DNA of 64,000 nt from UMGS1322 sp900550765 (lineage in GTDB: Bacteria > Bacillota > Clostridia > Christensenellales > QALW01). This document shows, one piece after another, positions 43,711 through 52,287 of the stretch. Each line of letters begins with the position of its first letter. Within the stretch, counting starts at the first letter, position 1. Where the stretch lies: the NCBI GenBank assembly GCA_958448705.1, contig CAUDEY010000004.1, positions 62,001 through 126,000 of the forward strand. The letters run 5' to 3'. The notes under the pieces are model-generated. The model was given only the letters and a program-made list of their open reading frames with translations. It ran no database searches and had not been told where the DNA came from. The position numbers and the translations under genes are program-made.

Positions 43711-43930
43711 AAATCGCTGTCAGCGGATTTGTGCATTCTATAAGCTTCCCCCAGCTGTTCCGCATAGCAGAACAGTATTTTTTATATTTTAAACAAAAAA
43801 ATCCTTTGCAGCAACAGGCGATCTCCTTATTGAAATTATTTAGAATTTTTACGTAAAAATCCACTACTCGTTATATACCAACAGAAAATAAACAGGACAA
43901 ATTCAAAACGAATTTCCCCTGTTTATAGAA

Positions 43931-45508
43931 TTAATAAATATGTGCTAAAGTCTGCTTCACTCTATCAGAGATTTTGGTTGTTCCAACACCAAATATAGAT
44001 GTGTGAAGCGTGTCATTTATCGGATTTGTCCAAACTTCATCGATACCGCCTATCCCTTTTACCATTCCCAAAATAGAGCCTACGGTTGCACCATTGCAGT
44101 CTGTGTCAAAACCGGTTTCTACTGCCATACAAATAGATTTTCCAAAATCGCCGTTTCCATAAAGAAGAGCTGCTACAACAACCATAGCATTCGATATTGT
44201 ATGACACCAACCATAAGTTGTGTATTCATCATATCTATGATGAATACCTGCAAAACAATCTTTTTGAGAAATTCCGTGCTCATAGCCTTTCAAGACATCG
44301 GTAATTGCTTCATGCAATCTGGACGTATGAGGAATTTGAGCAAGGCCGCTAAGAATAATATCCTTAATATTATCCGTACAGGCGGCCACTGCAAGCATTG
44401 CAGCCACAAACATTTCACCATATATGCCATTTTTGATATGGGAAATAGATGCATCACGAAATGCCATTTCAGCAGCAATTTCGGGTTTTCCAGGGTTGAT
44501 ATAGCCAAAATAGTCCCCTCGAATCTGCGCACCTATCCATTCACGGTACGGATTTTTATAAACAGCCGATTCCGGCGGTTCAAAACCTTTAACAAAATTG
44601 CAAAAAGCAACTCGCTCAGCCGTACAATAGGAGTCTTTACTTTGCAAAGCCAACCATGCTCTAGAAACATCATAAGAAGTAAAATCTCTTCCGTATTTTT
44701 TGATGATTTCCTGTGCCAGCACAACGTAATTTGTATCATCATCAATGGGCATACCATCGACCTTATCTGCATAACACCTATTTATGAAACGAAAGCTATA
44801 TTTATTTAATATATCATTATTTAAATCGCTATGCAGAATATATCTATACATAGGATAGTTTTTAGTCTCTTTCAGAAACGGAATTAACTCATTTGTTTTG
44901 ATTCCCTCTACCGTTTTTCCCAAAAGACATCCGCATATTCTGCCCATCCATGCTCCATAGATCTTACTTTCCAACAACCTTTTATCAATAGACACCGGCA
45001 GGGATTGTACATCTTTCCTTAAATTCTTTATCTCCACCAAGGTGGACGGCTCAACATATTGATATCCTTCCGCCGTTTTAGCATGCAGCACAATATCAAA
45101 CAAAATATCACCAAACATTTTCTTTGCTTCGTCTTTTGGAAGTCTGGAAACAGCAACAAACACATTTTCATATATCTTTATATCCAATCCTTCGTCTATG
45201 GATTGCTGATACTCCACAAGCAAATTAGAAGAATACGATTCCCAGTCATGTACATTTGCATATTTAGGCTTAAGCTTTTTATTAAAATTCAATTCCTCTG
45301 TAATGCGGGTGTCACTATCTAAAATTAAAGTATCAAGGGAAATATCAAAACATTTTGCAATTTTAATCAGCTTATCAATTTCCGGTACAGAAACATCACT
45401 TTCCCATTTCTGAACTGATTGTCTTGAAACTCCAAACAGCTCCGCAAATTGCTCCTGAGACATATTGGTATTCATACGCAGTTTATTTATTATTTTTCCG
45501 ATTGCCAC
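43931..45508 (-). CDS. XRE helix-turn-helix / ADP-ribosylglycohydrolase fusion
   Basis: The 525-aa protein joins an N-terminal Cro/CI-type HTH (about 6-60; SQEQFAELFGVSRQSVQKWE) to a linker (about 70-180) and an ADP-ribosylglycohydrolase (DraG/ARH) domain (about 182-510). The two-metal motifs are kept: DDDTN at 256-260 and DTDCNGAT at 468-475, so the enzyme may be active on ADP-ribosylated targets or related nucleosides. The start is a GTG with GGAGG upstream, under a TTGTAT-17-TATAAT promoter. The gene looks more AT-rich than its neighbours, suggesting transfer. It may be a regulator that senses ADP-ribose-type ligands. Confidence 0.85.
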   Translation of the reverse strand: MAIGKIINKLRMNTNMSQEQFAELFGVSRQSVQKWESDVSVPEIDKLIKIAKCFDISLDTLILDSDTRITEELNFNKKLKPKYANVHDWESYSSNLLVEYQQSIDEGLDIKIYENVFVAVSRLPKDEAKKMFGDILFDIVLHAKTAEGYQYVEPSTLVEIKNLRKDVQSLPVSIDKRLLESKIYGAWMGRICGCLLGKTVEGIKTNELIPFLKETKNYPMYRYILHSDLNNDILNKYSFRFINRCYADKVDGMPIDDDTNYVVLAQEIIKKYGRDFTSYDVSRAWLALQSKDSYCTAERVAFCNFVKGFEPPESAVYKNPYREWIGAQIRGDYFGYINPGKPEIAAEMAFRDASISHIKNGIYGEMFVAAMLAVAACTDNIKDIILSGLAQIPHTSRLHEAITDVLKGYEHGISQKDCFAGIHHRYDEYTTYGWCHTISNAMVVVAALLYGNGDFGKSICMAVETGFDTDCNGATVGSILGMVKGIGGIDEVWTNPINDTLHTSIFGVGTTKISDRVKQTLAHIY

Positions 45509-45535
45509 AACACTTACCTCCTATTATTTTTTATG

Positions 45536-45564
45536 ATTATATCAAACAGTAAAAAGCTATACAA
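45536..45564 (-). promoter_or_regulatory. Promoter of the HTH-ARH gene
   Basis: Minus-strand TTGTAT (45559-45564), 17-bp spacer, TATAAT (45536-45541). Confidence 0.72.
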
Positions 45565-45719
45565 CCAATCGGAAAGTGCTATTTATGCAACTGAAAGTTA
45601 AAAAATTTTTCTATCCTTTAAAAAACAATCTTTTATAAACAATACTATATCTACGTTGTTTTCATATACAGCGCTCTCTCAAAAACCAAATATGTCCGAC
45701 AATATAAAACGCACCTGTT

Positions 45720-46535
45720 TTATTCCCGCTCCTCTTTTTCCTGCCTTCTCCCGCTGGGAGAACAACCGAATAATCGTTTATATGCCCTAAAAAAAGCGGA
45801 ATAATCCTGATAACCGCAGCGCAGATATACTTTTGTGGGGGCTTCCCCTACCGATATAAGATTTTTAGCAATATGCAGCCGCCGGAGTTCTATATATTTT
45901 TTCGGTGATATCTCCATAGACGCCCTAAACTCACGAAATAAATATGCCCGGCTTATATGAAAATAAACACATAGTTCCTGAATATCCTTAAGGGTTGTCA
46001 ACTGGTTCTCAATATATTGCAGGCATCGGCTCATAAAGGGCGTAATAGACTCCTTGGGCCGTATAATATTCTGCCGCTCGGTAGCGTAGAGCAAATACAG
46101 CAGTTCTGCAATCGTACCGGTCATGATCCGCTCTTTCATATCCCCCGAAAACAAATCGGCATAATCCTGCAGGCGATAGAACCCTTCACATATTCTTGTA
46201 TTTGCCGATACATTGATAATACAAGGCTGCGAAAACAGCTCAAAAACCTCTTTTTCAACCGGAAGCCTTTTAAAATCAATCACAAACCGAACATACCGCA
46301 TATCAGAAAGAATCTCGACGCCGTGAAGCTCTCGCGGCGGAACCAGGACTACATCCCCCGGAAACAGCTTCTTCCTCTCGTATTCAAATACACATTCCGC
46401 ATCGCCGGAAATAAAATACAGCACTTCATACCATTCATGCCGATGCAGTGAAATCTCGTTATACTGCGGCTTTTCCGTTATACGGTAAGAATATTGCCAA
46501 TCTTTAAAAAACACATAGCTATTCATCATAATCAC
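45720..46535 (-). CDS. AraC-family regulator with cupin domain
   Basis: The 271-aa protein has an N-terminal cupin ligand domain (H-R-H-E-W-Y-E-V-L-Y, then FPGDVVLVPPRELHG) and a C-terminal pair of AraC HTH motifs (ISRAYLFREFRASMEISPKKYI; RCGYQDYSAFFRAYKRLFGCSP). It is divergent from nagBA and so probably controls amino-sugar use, though its ligand is not visible. Confidence 0.9.
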   Translation of the reverse strand: MIMMNSYVFFKDWQYSYRITEKPQYNEISLHRHEWYEVLYFISGDAECVFEYERKKLFPGDVVLVPPRELHGVEILSDMRYVRFVIDFKRLPVEKEVFELFSQPCIINVSANTRICEGFYRLQDYADLFSGDMKERIMTGTIAELLYLLYATERQNIIRPKESITPFMSRCLQYIENQLTTLKDIQELCVYFHISRAYLFREFRASMEISPKKYIELRRLHIAKNLISVGEAPTKVYLRCGYQDYSAFFRAYKRLFGCSPSGRRQEKEERE

Positions 46536-46576
46536 CTATACTATTATATCGTATCGTATACTTTTTGCAATATATT

Positions 46577-46592
46577 TTGATAAAAATATCAA
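46577..46592. promoter_or_regulatory. Palindrome upstream of nagBA
   Basis: TTGATA-AAAA-TATCAA is a perfect 6+4+6 palindrome directly before the nagB -35 box, within the divergent AraC/nagB interval. Operator role is inferred. Confidence 0.4.
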
Positions 46593-46621
46593 TTTTCACG
46601 CCATACTGTTTATGCTATACT
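46593..46621 (+). promoter_or_regulatory. Promoter of nagBA
   Basis: TTTTCA (46593-46598), 17-bp spacer and an extended -10 box TGC-TATACT (46616-46621). It lies 21 bp before the nagB start. Confidence 0.6.
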
Positions 46622-46642
46622 AAAAAAACAGGAGATGATACA

Positions 46643-47416
46643 ATGAAGCAATTTTGCTGTGACGCCCTGACTGTAAAAATTTTAAATACCGTCGCAGAGC
46701 TTGGATGCGCCGCAGGCAAAGATATTATTCAGGCAATACAGAAAGAGCTTAAAAAAAAAGAAGAAATCAACATAATTTTTGCCGCTGCTCCTTCGCAAAA
46801 TGAAACACTGCGGGCATTACTTGCAGAAAAGAATGTGCCGTGGGAAAAAATCAATGCTTTTCATATGGATGAGTATATCGGTCTGCCGAAAGGTTCCCCT
46901 GCGTCATTTGGCTATTATCTGGCCCAGCATATCTTTAAAAAAGCCCCGTTTCGCGCCATACATTATATCAATGCATCAGCAACCGATCTTTCTGCCGAGG
47001 CCCAACGGTATTCTGCCCTTCTAACAGCATATCCGGCAGATATCATATGTTTAGGGATAGGCGAAAACGGACATCTTGCCTTCAATGACCCACCTGTAGC
47101 TGATTTTAACGATCCTCTCCTTGTAAAAAAAGTGGCATTGGACCAAACCTGCCGGATGCAGCAGGTACACGACGGATGTTTTGCTTCCCTTGATGAGGTC
47201 CCCCGTTATGCACTTACCCTCACAATTCCGGCACTTTTTAACGCAAAGCATCTGTTCTGCTCCGTTCCCTATGCGACCAAGGCAGCTGCCATCAAAGAAA
47301 TGCTTACTACAAACAAGATTGATGAGCACTGCCCCGCCTCGATTCTGCGCAGACATCCTCATGCAGTTTTATATTGCGACAAAGAAAGTGCGGCGAAAAT
47401 AAATGCTACGATATAA
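46643..47416 (+). CDS. nagB: Glucosamine-6-phosphate deaminase
   Basis: NagB converts glucosamine 6-phosphate to fructose 6-phosphate and ammonia. The 257-aa protein has FHMDEYIGLP with the catalytic Asp and LGIGENGHLAFNDPP in the active-site lid. I chose ATG 46643 (M-K-Q-F-C) with AGGAG upstream and the promoter just before; the open frame extends upstream past the promoter and is not coding. nagA overlaps by 14 bases. Confidence 0.95.
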   Translation: MKQFCCDALTVKILNTVAELGCAAGKDIIQAIQKELKKKEEINIIFAAAPSQNETLRALLAEKNVPWEKINAFHMDEYIGLPKGSPASFGYYLAQHIFKKAPFRAIHYINASATDLSAEAQRYSALLTAYPADIICLGIGENGHLAFNDPPVADFNDPLLVKKVALDQTCRMQQVHDGCFASLDEVPRYALTLTIPALFNAKHLFCSVPYATKAAAIKEMLTTNKIDEHCPASILRRHPHAVLYCDKESAAKINATI

Positions 47417-48530
47417 ATGCGATAAAATTTTAACAGAAACCGGAATTTTTGACGGATATGTTTATGTACAGAACGAAAAAATATACGCCGTAACAAAGGA
47501 AGAACTGCCCTTCCGTAAAGAAATCGATCTCCGTACATTTTTTCTGGCACCGGGCTTTATCGATCTCCACTGCCACGGCGGAGATGGTTTTGAATTTATA
47601 GACGCTACCCCCGAAGCTTTTTCTCGCTGCTGTCAAATTCATTATCAACATGGCACCCGCATCCTATATCCTACTTTCTCGGCTTCAGCTTTCCCAATTT
47701 TAAAAAAAGCCCTTACTATATTTGCAGCAGAAAAGGATCGGCAGCAAATGATCCTTCCCGGTGCACACTTAGAAGGACCCTACCTCTCTCCTCAAATGTG
47801 CGGTGCGCAAGACGCCGGCGCTGTCCGTGCCCCTGTTCGGCAGGAATATACTGCTTTAGTAAAACAGTTCGGTACTCTTATTAAACGCTGGACGTACGCT
47901 CCGGAACTGGACAAAAGCGGTGCTTTTATCCGCTTTTTAACAGAACATAAAATCATTGCTTCTATGGGGCATTCCGCCGCGACTTATGCAGAAGTCCTTC
48001 CTGCCTTTTCCGCAGGATGCCGCTTGGTTACTCATCTTTATTCCTGTACCTCCACCATTACACGGCAAAACGGGTTCCGGAAGCTGGGGATCATTGAATC
48101 TGCATTTTTACTTAAAGATATGCTTGTTGAAGCGATTGGAGATGGCTGCCATCTTCCGCCGGAGCTGCTGAAGATGATCGTTCAAATCAAGGGATATGAC
48201 CACGTATGTTTGGTTTCCGATGCCATTCGCTTTGCAGGTATAAAGAATTGCAGCGGACTCACCAGCAGCGGAAACATTCCGTATTTGATCGAGGACGGAG
48301 TTGCCAAATTAACGGACCGCAGCGCTTTCGCAGGCAGCATCGCTACTGCAGACGTTCTTTTAAAACAAGCGGTACAAGCCGGCATTGAATTAAATAGCGC
48401 AGTAAATATGCTTACCGCCATACCGGCCAAAGCAATGCACTTAGCAGAATACGGGTCAATAACCCCCGGAAAACGTGCTGTTTTTACCGTATTTGATGAA
48501 AATTTTCATACCTATTCGGATCTTTCATAA
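47403..48530 (+). CDS. nagA: N-acetylglucosamine-6-phosphate deacetylase
   Basis: NagA deacetylates GlcNAc-6-phosphate, feeding NagB. The 375-aa amidohydrolase shows DLHCHGGDG (HxH metal site), LEGPYLSPQMCGAQD, a GHSAA histidine, THLYS and VSDAI. Its ATG lies inside the end of nagB with a weak ribosome site, so coupling is likely. The pair lets the cell recycle wall amino sugars or use host or dietary GlcNAc. Confidence 0.95.
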   Translation: MLRYKCDKILTETGIFDGYVYVQNEKIYAVTKEELPFRKEIDLRTFFLAPGFIDLHCHGGDGFEFIDATPEAFSRCCQIHYQHGTRILYPTFSASAFPILKKALTIFAAEKDRQQMILPGAHLEGPYLSPQMCGAQDAGAVRAPVRQEYTALVKQFGTLIKRWTYAPELDKSGAFIRFLTEHKIIASMGHSAATYAEVLPAFSAGCRLVTHLYSCTSTITRQNGFRKLGIIESAFLLKDMLVEAIGDGCHLPPELLKMIVQIKGYDHVCLVSDAIRFAGIKNCSGLTSSGNIPYLIEDGVAKLTDRSAFAGSIATADVLLKQAVQAGIELNSAVNMLTAIPAKAMHLAEYGSITPGKRAVFTVFDENFHTYSDLS

Positions 48531-48703
48531 AGGAAGCTGCGCAACGCTTGCTTCCTTTTCCGTATTCGCAGATAGAAATAGTCGATTCTATTTCTTTAGG
48601 TTAAAAAGTTGGATGCATCCCCCATCTGCACGTTATTACTACATCCGGCACGTTGTCCAAAGATGAAAAAATCATAGATTTTTTAAATTTTTTGCTATTC
48701 CGG

Positions 48704-48732
48704 TTGACAGAGACATATATCAGCGATATAAT
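48704..48732 (+). promoter_or_regulatory. Promoter of the metal-related locus
   Basis: TTGACA (48704-48709), 17-bp spacer, TATAAT (48727-48732). A palindrome begins 3 bases after the -10 box, so a bound repressor would block it. Confidence 0.8.
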
Positions 48733-48734
48733 AA

Positions 48735-48754
48735 AAGTTAGCAAGAGCTAACTT
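48735..48754. promoter_or_regulatory. Metalloregulator-like palindrome, copy 1
   Basis: Perfect 8-bp arms AAGTTAGC and GCTAACTT around AAGA, covering the expected transcript start of the promoter at 48704-48732. Confidence 0.62.
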
Positions 48755-48774
48755 AATTAAGTTATTTTATTTTT

Positions 48775-48804
48775 TCTCTTAGTTAGCATTTGTTAACTAA
48801 GAGA
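48775..48804. promoter_or_regulatory. Metalloregulator-like palindrome, copy 2
   Basis: A 30-bp inverted repeat with 11-bp perfect outer arms. The inner core AGTTAGC-ATTT-GTTAACT matches copies 1 and 3 with one mismatch. It lies 19 bp before the HMA gene and could also shape the mRNA leader. Confidence 0.6.
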
Positions 48805-48823
48805 AGATGCGGAGGAACAGACA

Positions 48824-49078
48824 ATGATAAAAACAGTCCTGAAGATTGACGGAATGGCGTGCGGAATGTGTGAAGCTCACGTGAATGATGCAATAAGAAA
48901 AGCCTTTGCAGTAAAAAGGGTTACCTCCTCTCACAGTAAAGGAAAGACCGAAATCCTTATAGAAGCGCCTATTGACAACTATAAATTAAGAAACGCCGTT
49001 GAGCAAACCGGATACAAAGTACTCAGCATTCATACCGAAACCGATACAAAGAAACGATGTTCACTTTTCAAAAAGTAA
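48824..49078 (+). CDS. Heavy-metal-associated (HMA) domain protein
   Basis: The 84-aa protein is a single HMA fold with the metal site GMACGMC (10-16), as in CopZ-like copper chaperones and P-type ATPase N-termini. A lysine/cysteine-rich end follows. GCGGAGG precedes the ATG. Its neighbours (DUF3793 protein, flavodoxin) and shared palindromes suggest a metal-controlled set like those seen near feo genes in Clostridia, so the ligand may not be copper. Confidence 0.85.
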   Translation: MIKTVLKIDGMACGMCEAHVNDAIRKAFAVKRVTSSHSKGKTEILIEAPIDNYKLRNAVEQTGYKVLSIHTETDTKKRCSLFKK

Positions 49079-49129
49079 ACGACGGAAAAACGGTGCTATC
49101 GTAGAATTGAACAGCGCAATCCGTACATA

Positions 49130-49396
49130 TAGGTGATCACGAACTTAAAGCTTTAAATGAAATAATTTTTACCTTGGAAGAGGGAAAATTTATTGTTATG
49201 TTCAATCCAATCAGTACAGGAAAAAGCACACTGCTGAACTCATTGAAAAGTTTTTACGGAGCTGCAAGCGGAATCACCAGGGTAACCACGCAGATTGCCG
49301 AACCGCCGCCGTAGATTTTGTATTCCAGTTGCCGTAAGCTGAATGGCAGAGTAGAAAATCAAAACATTGAAGAATGCAAAAAAAGAAAGGATATTC
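49130..49396 (+). pseudogene. Remnant of an ABC transporter ATPase (MacB/LolD-like)
   Basis: The frame from about 49130 reads G-D-H-E-L-K-A-L-N-E-I-I-F-T-L-E-E-G-K-F, then a damaged Walker A (NPISTGKSTLLN) where GPSGxGKST is expected. It loses similarity after about 55 codons and stops at 49312-49314. Nothing of the signature or Walker B is found. It is a decayed N-terminal piece, probably left by a deletion in the locus. Confidence 0.7.
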
Positions 49397-49522
49397 ATGA
49401 ATAATGCTGCAAGTGCACTGATCATCCTTGGAACGGCGTTTATTTTTCACGTAGTAATCAGCAGTGTGAAACGCCTTTGCCGGAAATATATAAAAAAGCA
49501 AAAGCGCCCGGAGGATTCTTAA
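49397..49522 (+). CDS. Small single-helix membrane peptide, 41 aa
   Basis: ATG 49397 with AAAGGA at good spacing opens 41 codons: a hydrophobic helix (about 6-24, A-L-I-I-L-G-T-A-F-I-F-H-V-V-I) followed by a basic tail (K-R-L-C-R-K-Y-I-K-K-Q-K-R). The layout resembles small proteins found with FeoB in Clostridia, but there is no feoB here. Could be a leftover of a deleted transport operon. Confidence 0.45.
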   Translation: MNNAASALIILGTAFIFHVVISSVKRLCRKYIKKQKRPEDS

Positions 49523-49583
49523 CTTCCGGCAATAAAACAGCACACCACAACGGATTAAGCATATTATATTGATTAAAAATTTC

Positions 49584-49601
49584 AGTTAGCAACAGCTAAC
49601 T
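49584..49601. promoter_or_regulatory. Metalloregulator-like palindrome, copy 3
   Basis: Perfect 7-bp arms AGTTAGC and GCTAACT around AACA, 18 bp before the DUF3793 start. Confidence 0.62.
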
Positions 49602-49619
49602 ATTTCAAAGGAGACCTCC

Positions 49620-50171
49620 ATGTCAGAAGAACTGATTATCAGGCATTGCTCCCCAACGCTTGCAGGGATGAAAACCGGAAACATGTTTACCTGTCACTAT
49701 TCGGACATCAATGAAATGCGAAAAGCTGTTCGCTTCTGGAACCGATTATTTACTAAAAAAGGTCTGCGCGTCCTTCCTTTACGGTTTCAGAAAAATTGTG
49801 CGTTGATTTATATATACCGCCCTTCCTATCTCTGCCGGGATTTAAAAAATGAAACAGCCTATCGGCTGCTTTGTGAACGGGGCTATGGTATGAAAACTCC
49901 GGAACACTGCATCGTACAGCTTATGAAGCGCATGAATACATACAAAGAATTTCCTCATGAAATCGGGCTGTTTCTCGGATATCCCCCGGAAGATGTCTCC
50001 GGGTTTATCGAGCATAACGCAAAGAACTGCAAATGTGCCGGCTGCTGGAAAGTTTATGGCAATGCACAAGAAGCACAAAAAACTTTTGCAAAGTATAAAA
50101 AATGCACTGATGTTTATTTTATGCAATACGCTAAGGGAAAGTCTATCGAACGGCTCACGGTAGCCGATTGA
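49620..50171 (+). CDS. DUF3793 family protein
   Basis: The 183-aa protein matches DUF3793: an early HCSPTLAGMKTGNMF, FWNRLFTKKGLRVLPLRF and LIYIYRP in the middle, EIGLFLGYPPEDVSGFI and a cysteine cluster CKCAGCWKVY. The family is common in Clostridia beside iron transport genes and flavodoxins; its biochemical role is unknown. GGAG precedes the ATG and palindrome copy 3 sits upstream. The flavodoxin gene follows after 31 bases. Confidence 0.87.
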   Translation: MSEELIIRHCSPTLAGMKTGNMFTCHYSDINEMRKAVRFWNRLFTKKGLRVLPLRFQKNCALIYIYRPSYLCRDLKNETAYRLLCERGYGMKTPEHCIVQLMKRMNTYKEFPHEIGLFLGYPPEDVSGFIEHNAKNCKCAGCWKVYGNAQEAQKTFAKYKKCTDVYFMQYAKGKSIERLTVAD

Positions 50172-50202
50172 TATATTATTTTAAAGAAAGGTTGGTACAT
50201 CA

Positions 50203-50625
50203 ATGAAAAAAATAGCCATTGTTTACTGGAGCGGAACCGGAAACACCGCAGCCATGGCTTCGGCCGTTGCCAACGGAATCAAAGACGCCGGTGCTGATGC
50301 AGTTATGCTGACTGCCTCTGAATTTGACGCCTCGATGATGGATTCGTTTGATGCCGTTGCTTTCGGTTGTCCATCAATGGGCGCAGAAGAATTGGAGGAA
50401 AGTGAATTTGCTCCGATGTTCGATGCCTGTGAGGAAAAACTCTCCGGCAAAAAAATCGCTCTATTCGGCTCTTATGGTTGGGGCGACGGAGAATGGATGC
50501 GCAACTGGGAAGAGATCTGCAAACATGACGGCGCAGTCATAGCTTGCGATTCCGTAATCTGCTGCAATGCTCCCGATGATGACGCAATAAACGCCTGTAA
50601 TGCACTTGGTAAAGCTCTGGTGTAA
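50203..50625 (+). CDS. Flavodoxin
   Basis: The 140-aa protein is a short-chain flavodoxin: FMN phosphate loop SGTGNT (9-14), a W/G loop near 55-60 (CPSMGAEELEE) and GSYGWGDGEWM near 90. Flavodoxins replace ferredoxin when iron is scarce, which fits its place in the putative metal-controlled set. AAAGGT precedes the ATG and a strong terminator follows. Confidence 0.93.
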   Translation: MKKIAIVYWSGTGNTAAMASAVANGIKDAGADAVMLTASEFDASMMDSFDAVAFGCPSMGAEELEESEFAPMFDACEEKLSGKKIALFGSYGWGDGEWMRNWEEICKHDGAVIACDSVICCNAPDDDAINACNALGKALV

Positions 50626-50639
50626 ATCCTCAGCCACTG

Positions 50640-50668
50640 CGGACATACGAAATTCTTTCGTATGTCCG
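50640..50668 (+). terminator. Terminator after the flavodoxin gene
   Basis: A 13-bp perfect stem (CGGACATACGAAA and its complement, 3-base loop) followed by TATTATT. Confidence 0.85.
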
Positions 50669-51012
50669 TATTATTCTATAAATCAATCGTTGAAATTCCC
50701 AATATATAGCAGTACAAAAGCATTACAATCAAGCGGGTAAGTTGGTTATGACTTTTGCAAAAAGAGCAATAAGACAGGGAAAACAGCTTATTTTCCGCCG
50801 AAATAAAAAAATAAAGCCGGAGCAAAGAAAACTTTGCTCCGACATGTAAAGATATAGCAAAAAAGCTGCCTGTGAAAAGTTTTAAAACAGACTCGAACCC
50901 GCAAAAGATTGGTAGCGACAGCGAACCGTCGCGAGGACGTGGGAAACGGCCGTAAAAAATATTTTGCAGTTTCGAATGGGTAATTTGAACCCGCGCATAA
51001 TCTTTGATAATT
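50669..51012. other. Non-coding interval with a second hairpin and repeat-like sequence
   Basis: No gene is supported. A CGGAGCAAAG/CTTTGCTCCG hairpin (50818-50841) resembles that at 31408-31437. The following sequence (about 50880-51000) contains tRNA T-arm-like pieces (GACTCGAACCCGC, TTTGAACCCGCG) on the minus strand but no cloverleaf. Confidence 0.45.
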
Positions 51013-51861
51013 TTATTTCTTTGCCTGTATTATGCAAAACTTTTGAATATCACCTGTAACAGGAATTTTATCGTAAGGGTTCTCTGCCCAAACCGCTTCA
51101 TCAACAATAGTAGATGTAATTTCTTTAAACCCTGCTTTTCTTAGTTCGTCTACTAAATATTCTTCGACCAGTCCCTTTTCCAATCCTAAATTTTTAGCCA
51201 CTTCAAAACTTTCAGAACCTTTTTCAATATATAACCCTTGAATGATTAGCTTACCGTTCTCCCTTAATATTCTATATAGTTCGTTTGCAACTTTATCACT
51301 TTCGGGTATATTTCCGAAAGCAGCCGCAGATGTAATAAAATCAAAGCTATTGTCTTTTATAGACATATATCTTCCATCGGTTGCTATATACGAAACTTTA
51401 TCATCATTTGTTTGTTTAATTTTTCTCGTCCACGCTAAAACTCTTTTTGATATATCTGTACAGACAATGGATATATTAGAATTATGAGATTCTAATATCA
51501 TTTGCAGCATACCACCCATTCCCGTAGCTAAATCACAAACATCGCCATGCAAGCCTTTAAGTAACACCATTGTTTTGTCTGCAAGTTTTTGTTCTGCAAT
51601 TATTGTTTCTTTGTTTTTTCGCAAAAAATAATCCTTTGTCCAATCATCTTCGCTACTTTGCCGTCCGTTAGTATTTGATTTATTTGCAAGGTCTTCCTCT
51701 ATAATATTCCATAATATTTCTTGATTTGAAGATAGTTCCGGATTAACAATATCATAAACGCCGTAATATTTTGAATATTGAGTATTGCATTTTTTGCAGC
51801 ATAGCTTATTATCTAATGAACATCTGCATTTTGGGCAAACAATGATATTTTTCACATCCAT
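51013..51861 (-). CDS. Zinc-ribbon SAM-dependent methyltransferase
   Basis: The 282-aa protein starts with a zinc ribbon (Cys9, Cys12, Cys22, Cys25) and continues with a class I methyltransferase fold: motif I VCDLATGMGG at 108-117 and FITSAAAFGNIPE further on. The RlmA-like ribbon-plus-Rossmann layout occurs in rRNA methylases, but the core looks closer to UbiE-type enzymes, so the substrate is unknown. I chose ATG 51861 with AGAGGT upstream. Base composition is clearly more AT-rich than the flanks, suggesting horizontal gain. Confidence 0.8.
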   Translation of the reverse strand: MDVKNIIVCPKCRCSLDNKLCCKKCNTQYSKYYGVYDIVNPELSSNQEILWNIIEEDLANKSNTNGRQSSEDDWTKDYFLRKNKETIIAEQKLADKTMVLLKGLHGDVCDLATGMGGMLQMILESHNSNISIVCTDISKRVLAWTRKIKQTNDDKVSYIATDGRYMSIKDNSFDFITSAAAFGNIPESDKVANELYRILRENGKLIIQGLYIEKGSESFEVAKNLGLEKGLVEEYLVDELRKAGFKEITSTIVDEAVWAENPYDKIPVTGDIQKFCIIQAKK

Positions 51862-52083
51862 AAGAAGTACCTCTGAATTCATTAGTATTATAATACAAAA
51901 AGTACGGTTGAAATTACGCTTAAACCGTACTATCTTGACGTGCCCGGAAAGGGATTCCATACTTCATCCAAAGGACACTGTCTGAAGGAACAAATATACC
52001 GCCACTGCGGGATATTGGCTGGTTCTTGCCAATACTGGAAGAACAAAAAAGGAAACCTCCATCTGACGACGAATGCTTCCTTT

Positions 52084-52170
52084 TGGTGCAGGTAACAGGA
52101 GTTGAACCTGCATGAAATTGCTTTCACACGGACCTGAACCGTGCGCGTCTGCCAATTCCGCCATACCTGC
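52084..52170 (-). tRNA. tRNA-Leu (anticodon CAG)
   Basis: A class II tRNA with acceptor GCAGGTA/TACCTGC, anticodon stem CACGG/CCGTG around TTCAGGT, long variable arm and encoded CCA. Confidence 0.95.
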
Positions 52171-52201
52171 AAATATCATTGATATTCTCAATACGCTAAT
52201 C

Positions 52202-52230
52202 ATTATATTGAAAAAGTGATAGTTTGTCAA
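52202..52230 (-). promoter_or_regulatory. Promoter of tRNA-Leu(CAG)
   Basis: Minus-strand TTGACA (52225-52230), 17-bp spacer, TATAAT (52202-52207). Confidence 0.87.
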
Positions 52231-52287
52231 TCACTTTTTCTATAAATATCTTTTGTTTAAAAAGACAAAATTGATTAAAAAAATCAC

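Noticed and set aside
50880..51000. T-arm-like sequences (GACTCGAACCCGC, TTTGAACCCGCG) suggesting tRNA genes
   Set aside because: No acceptor, D or anticodon arms can be assembled; treated as repeat-like sequence.
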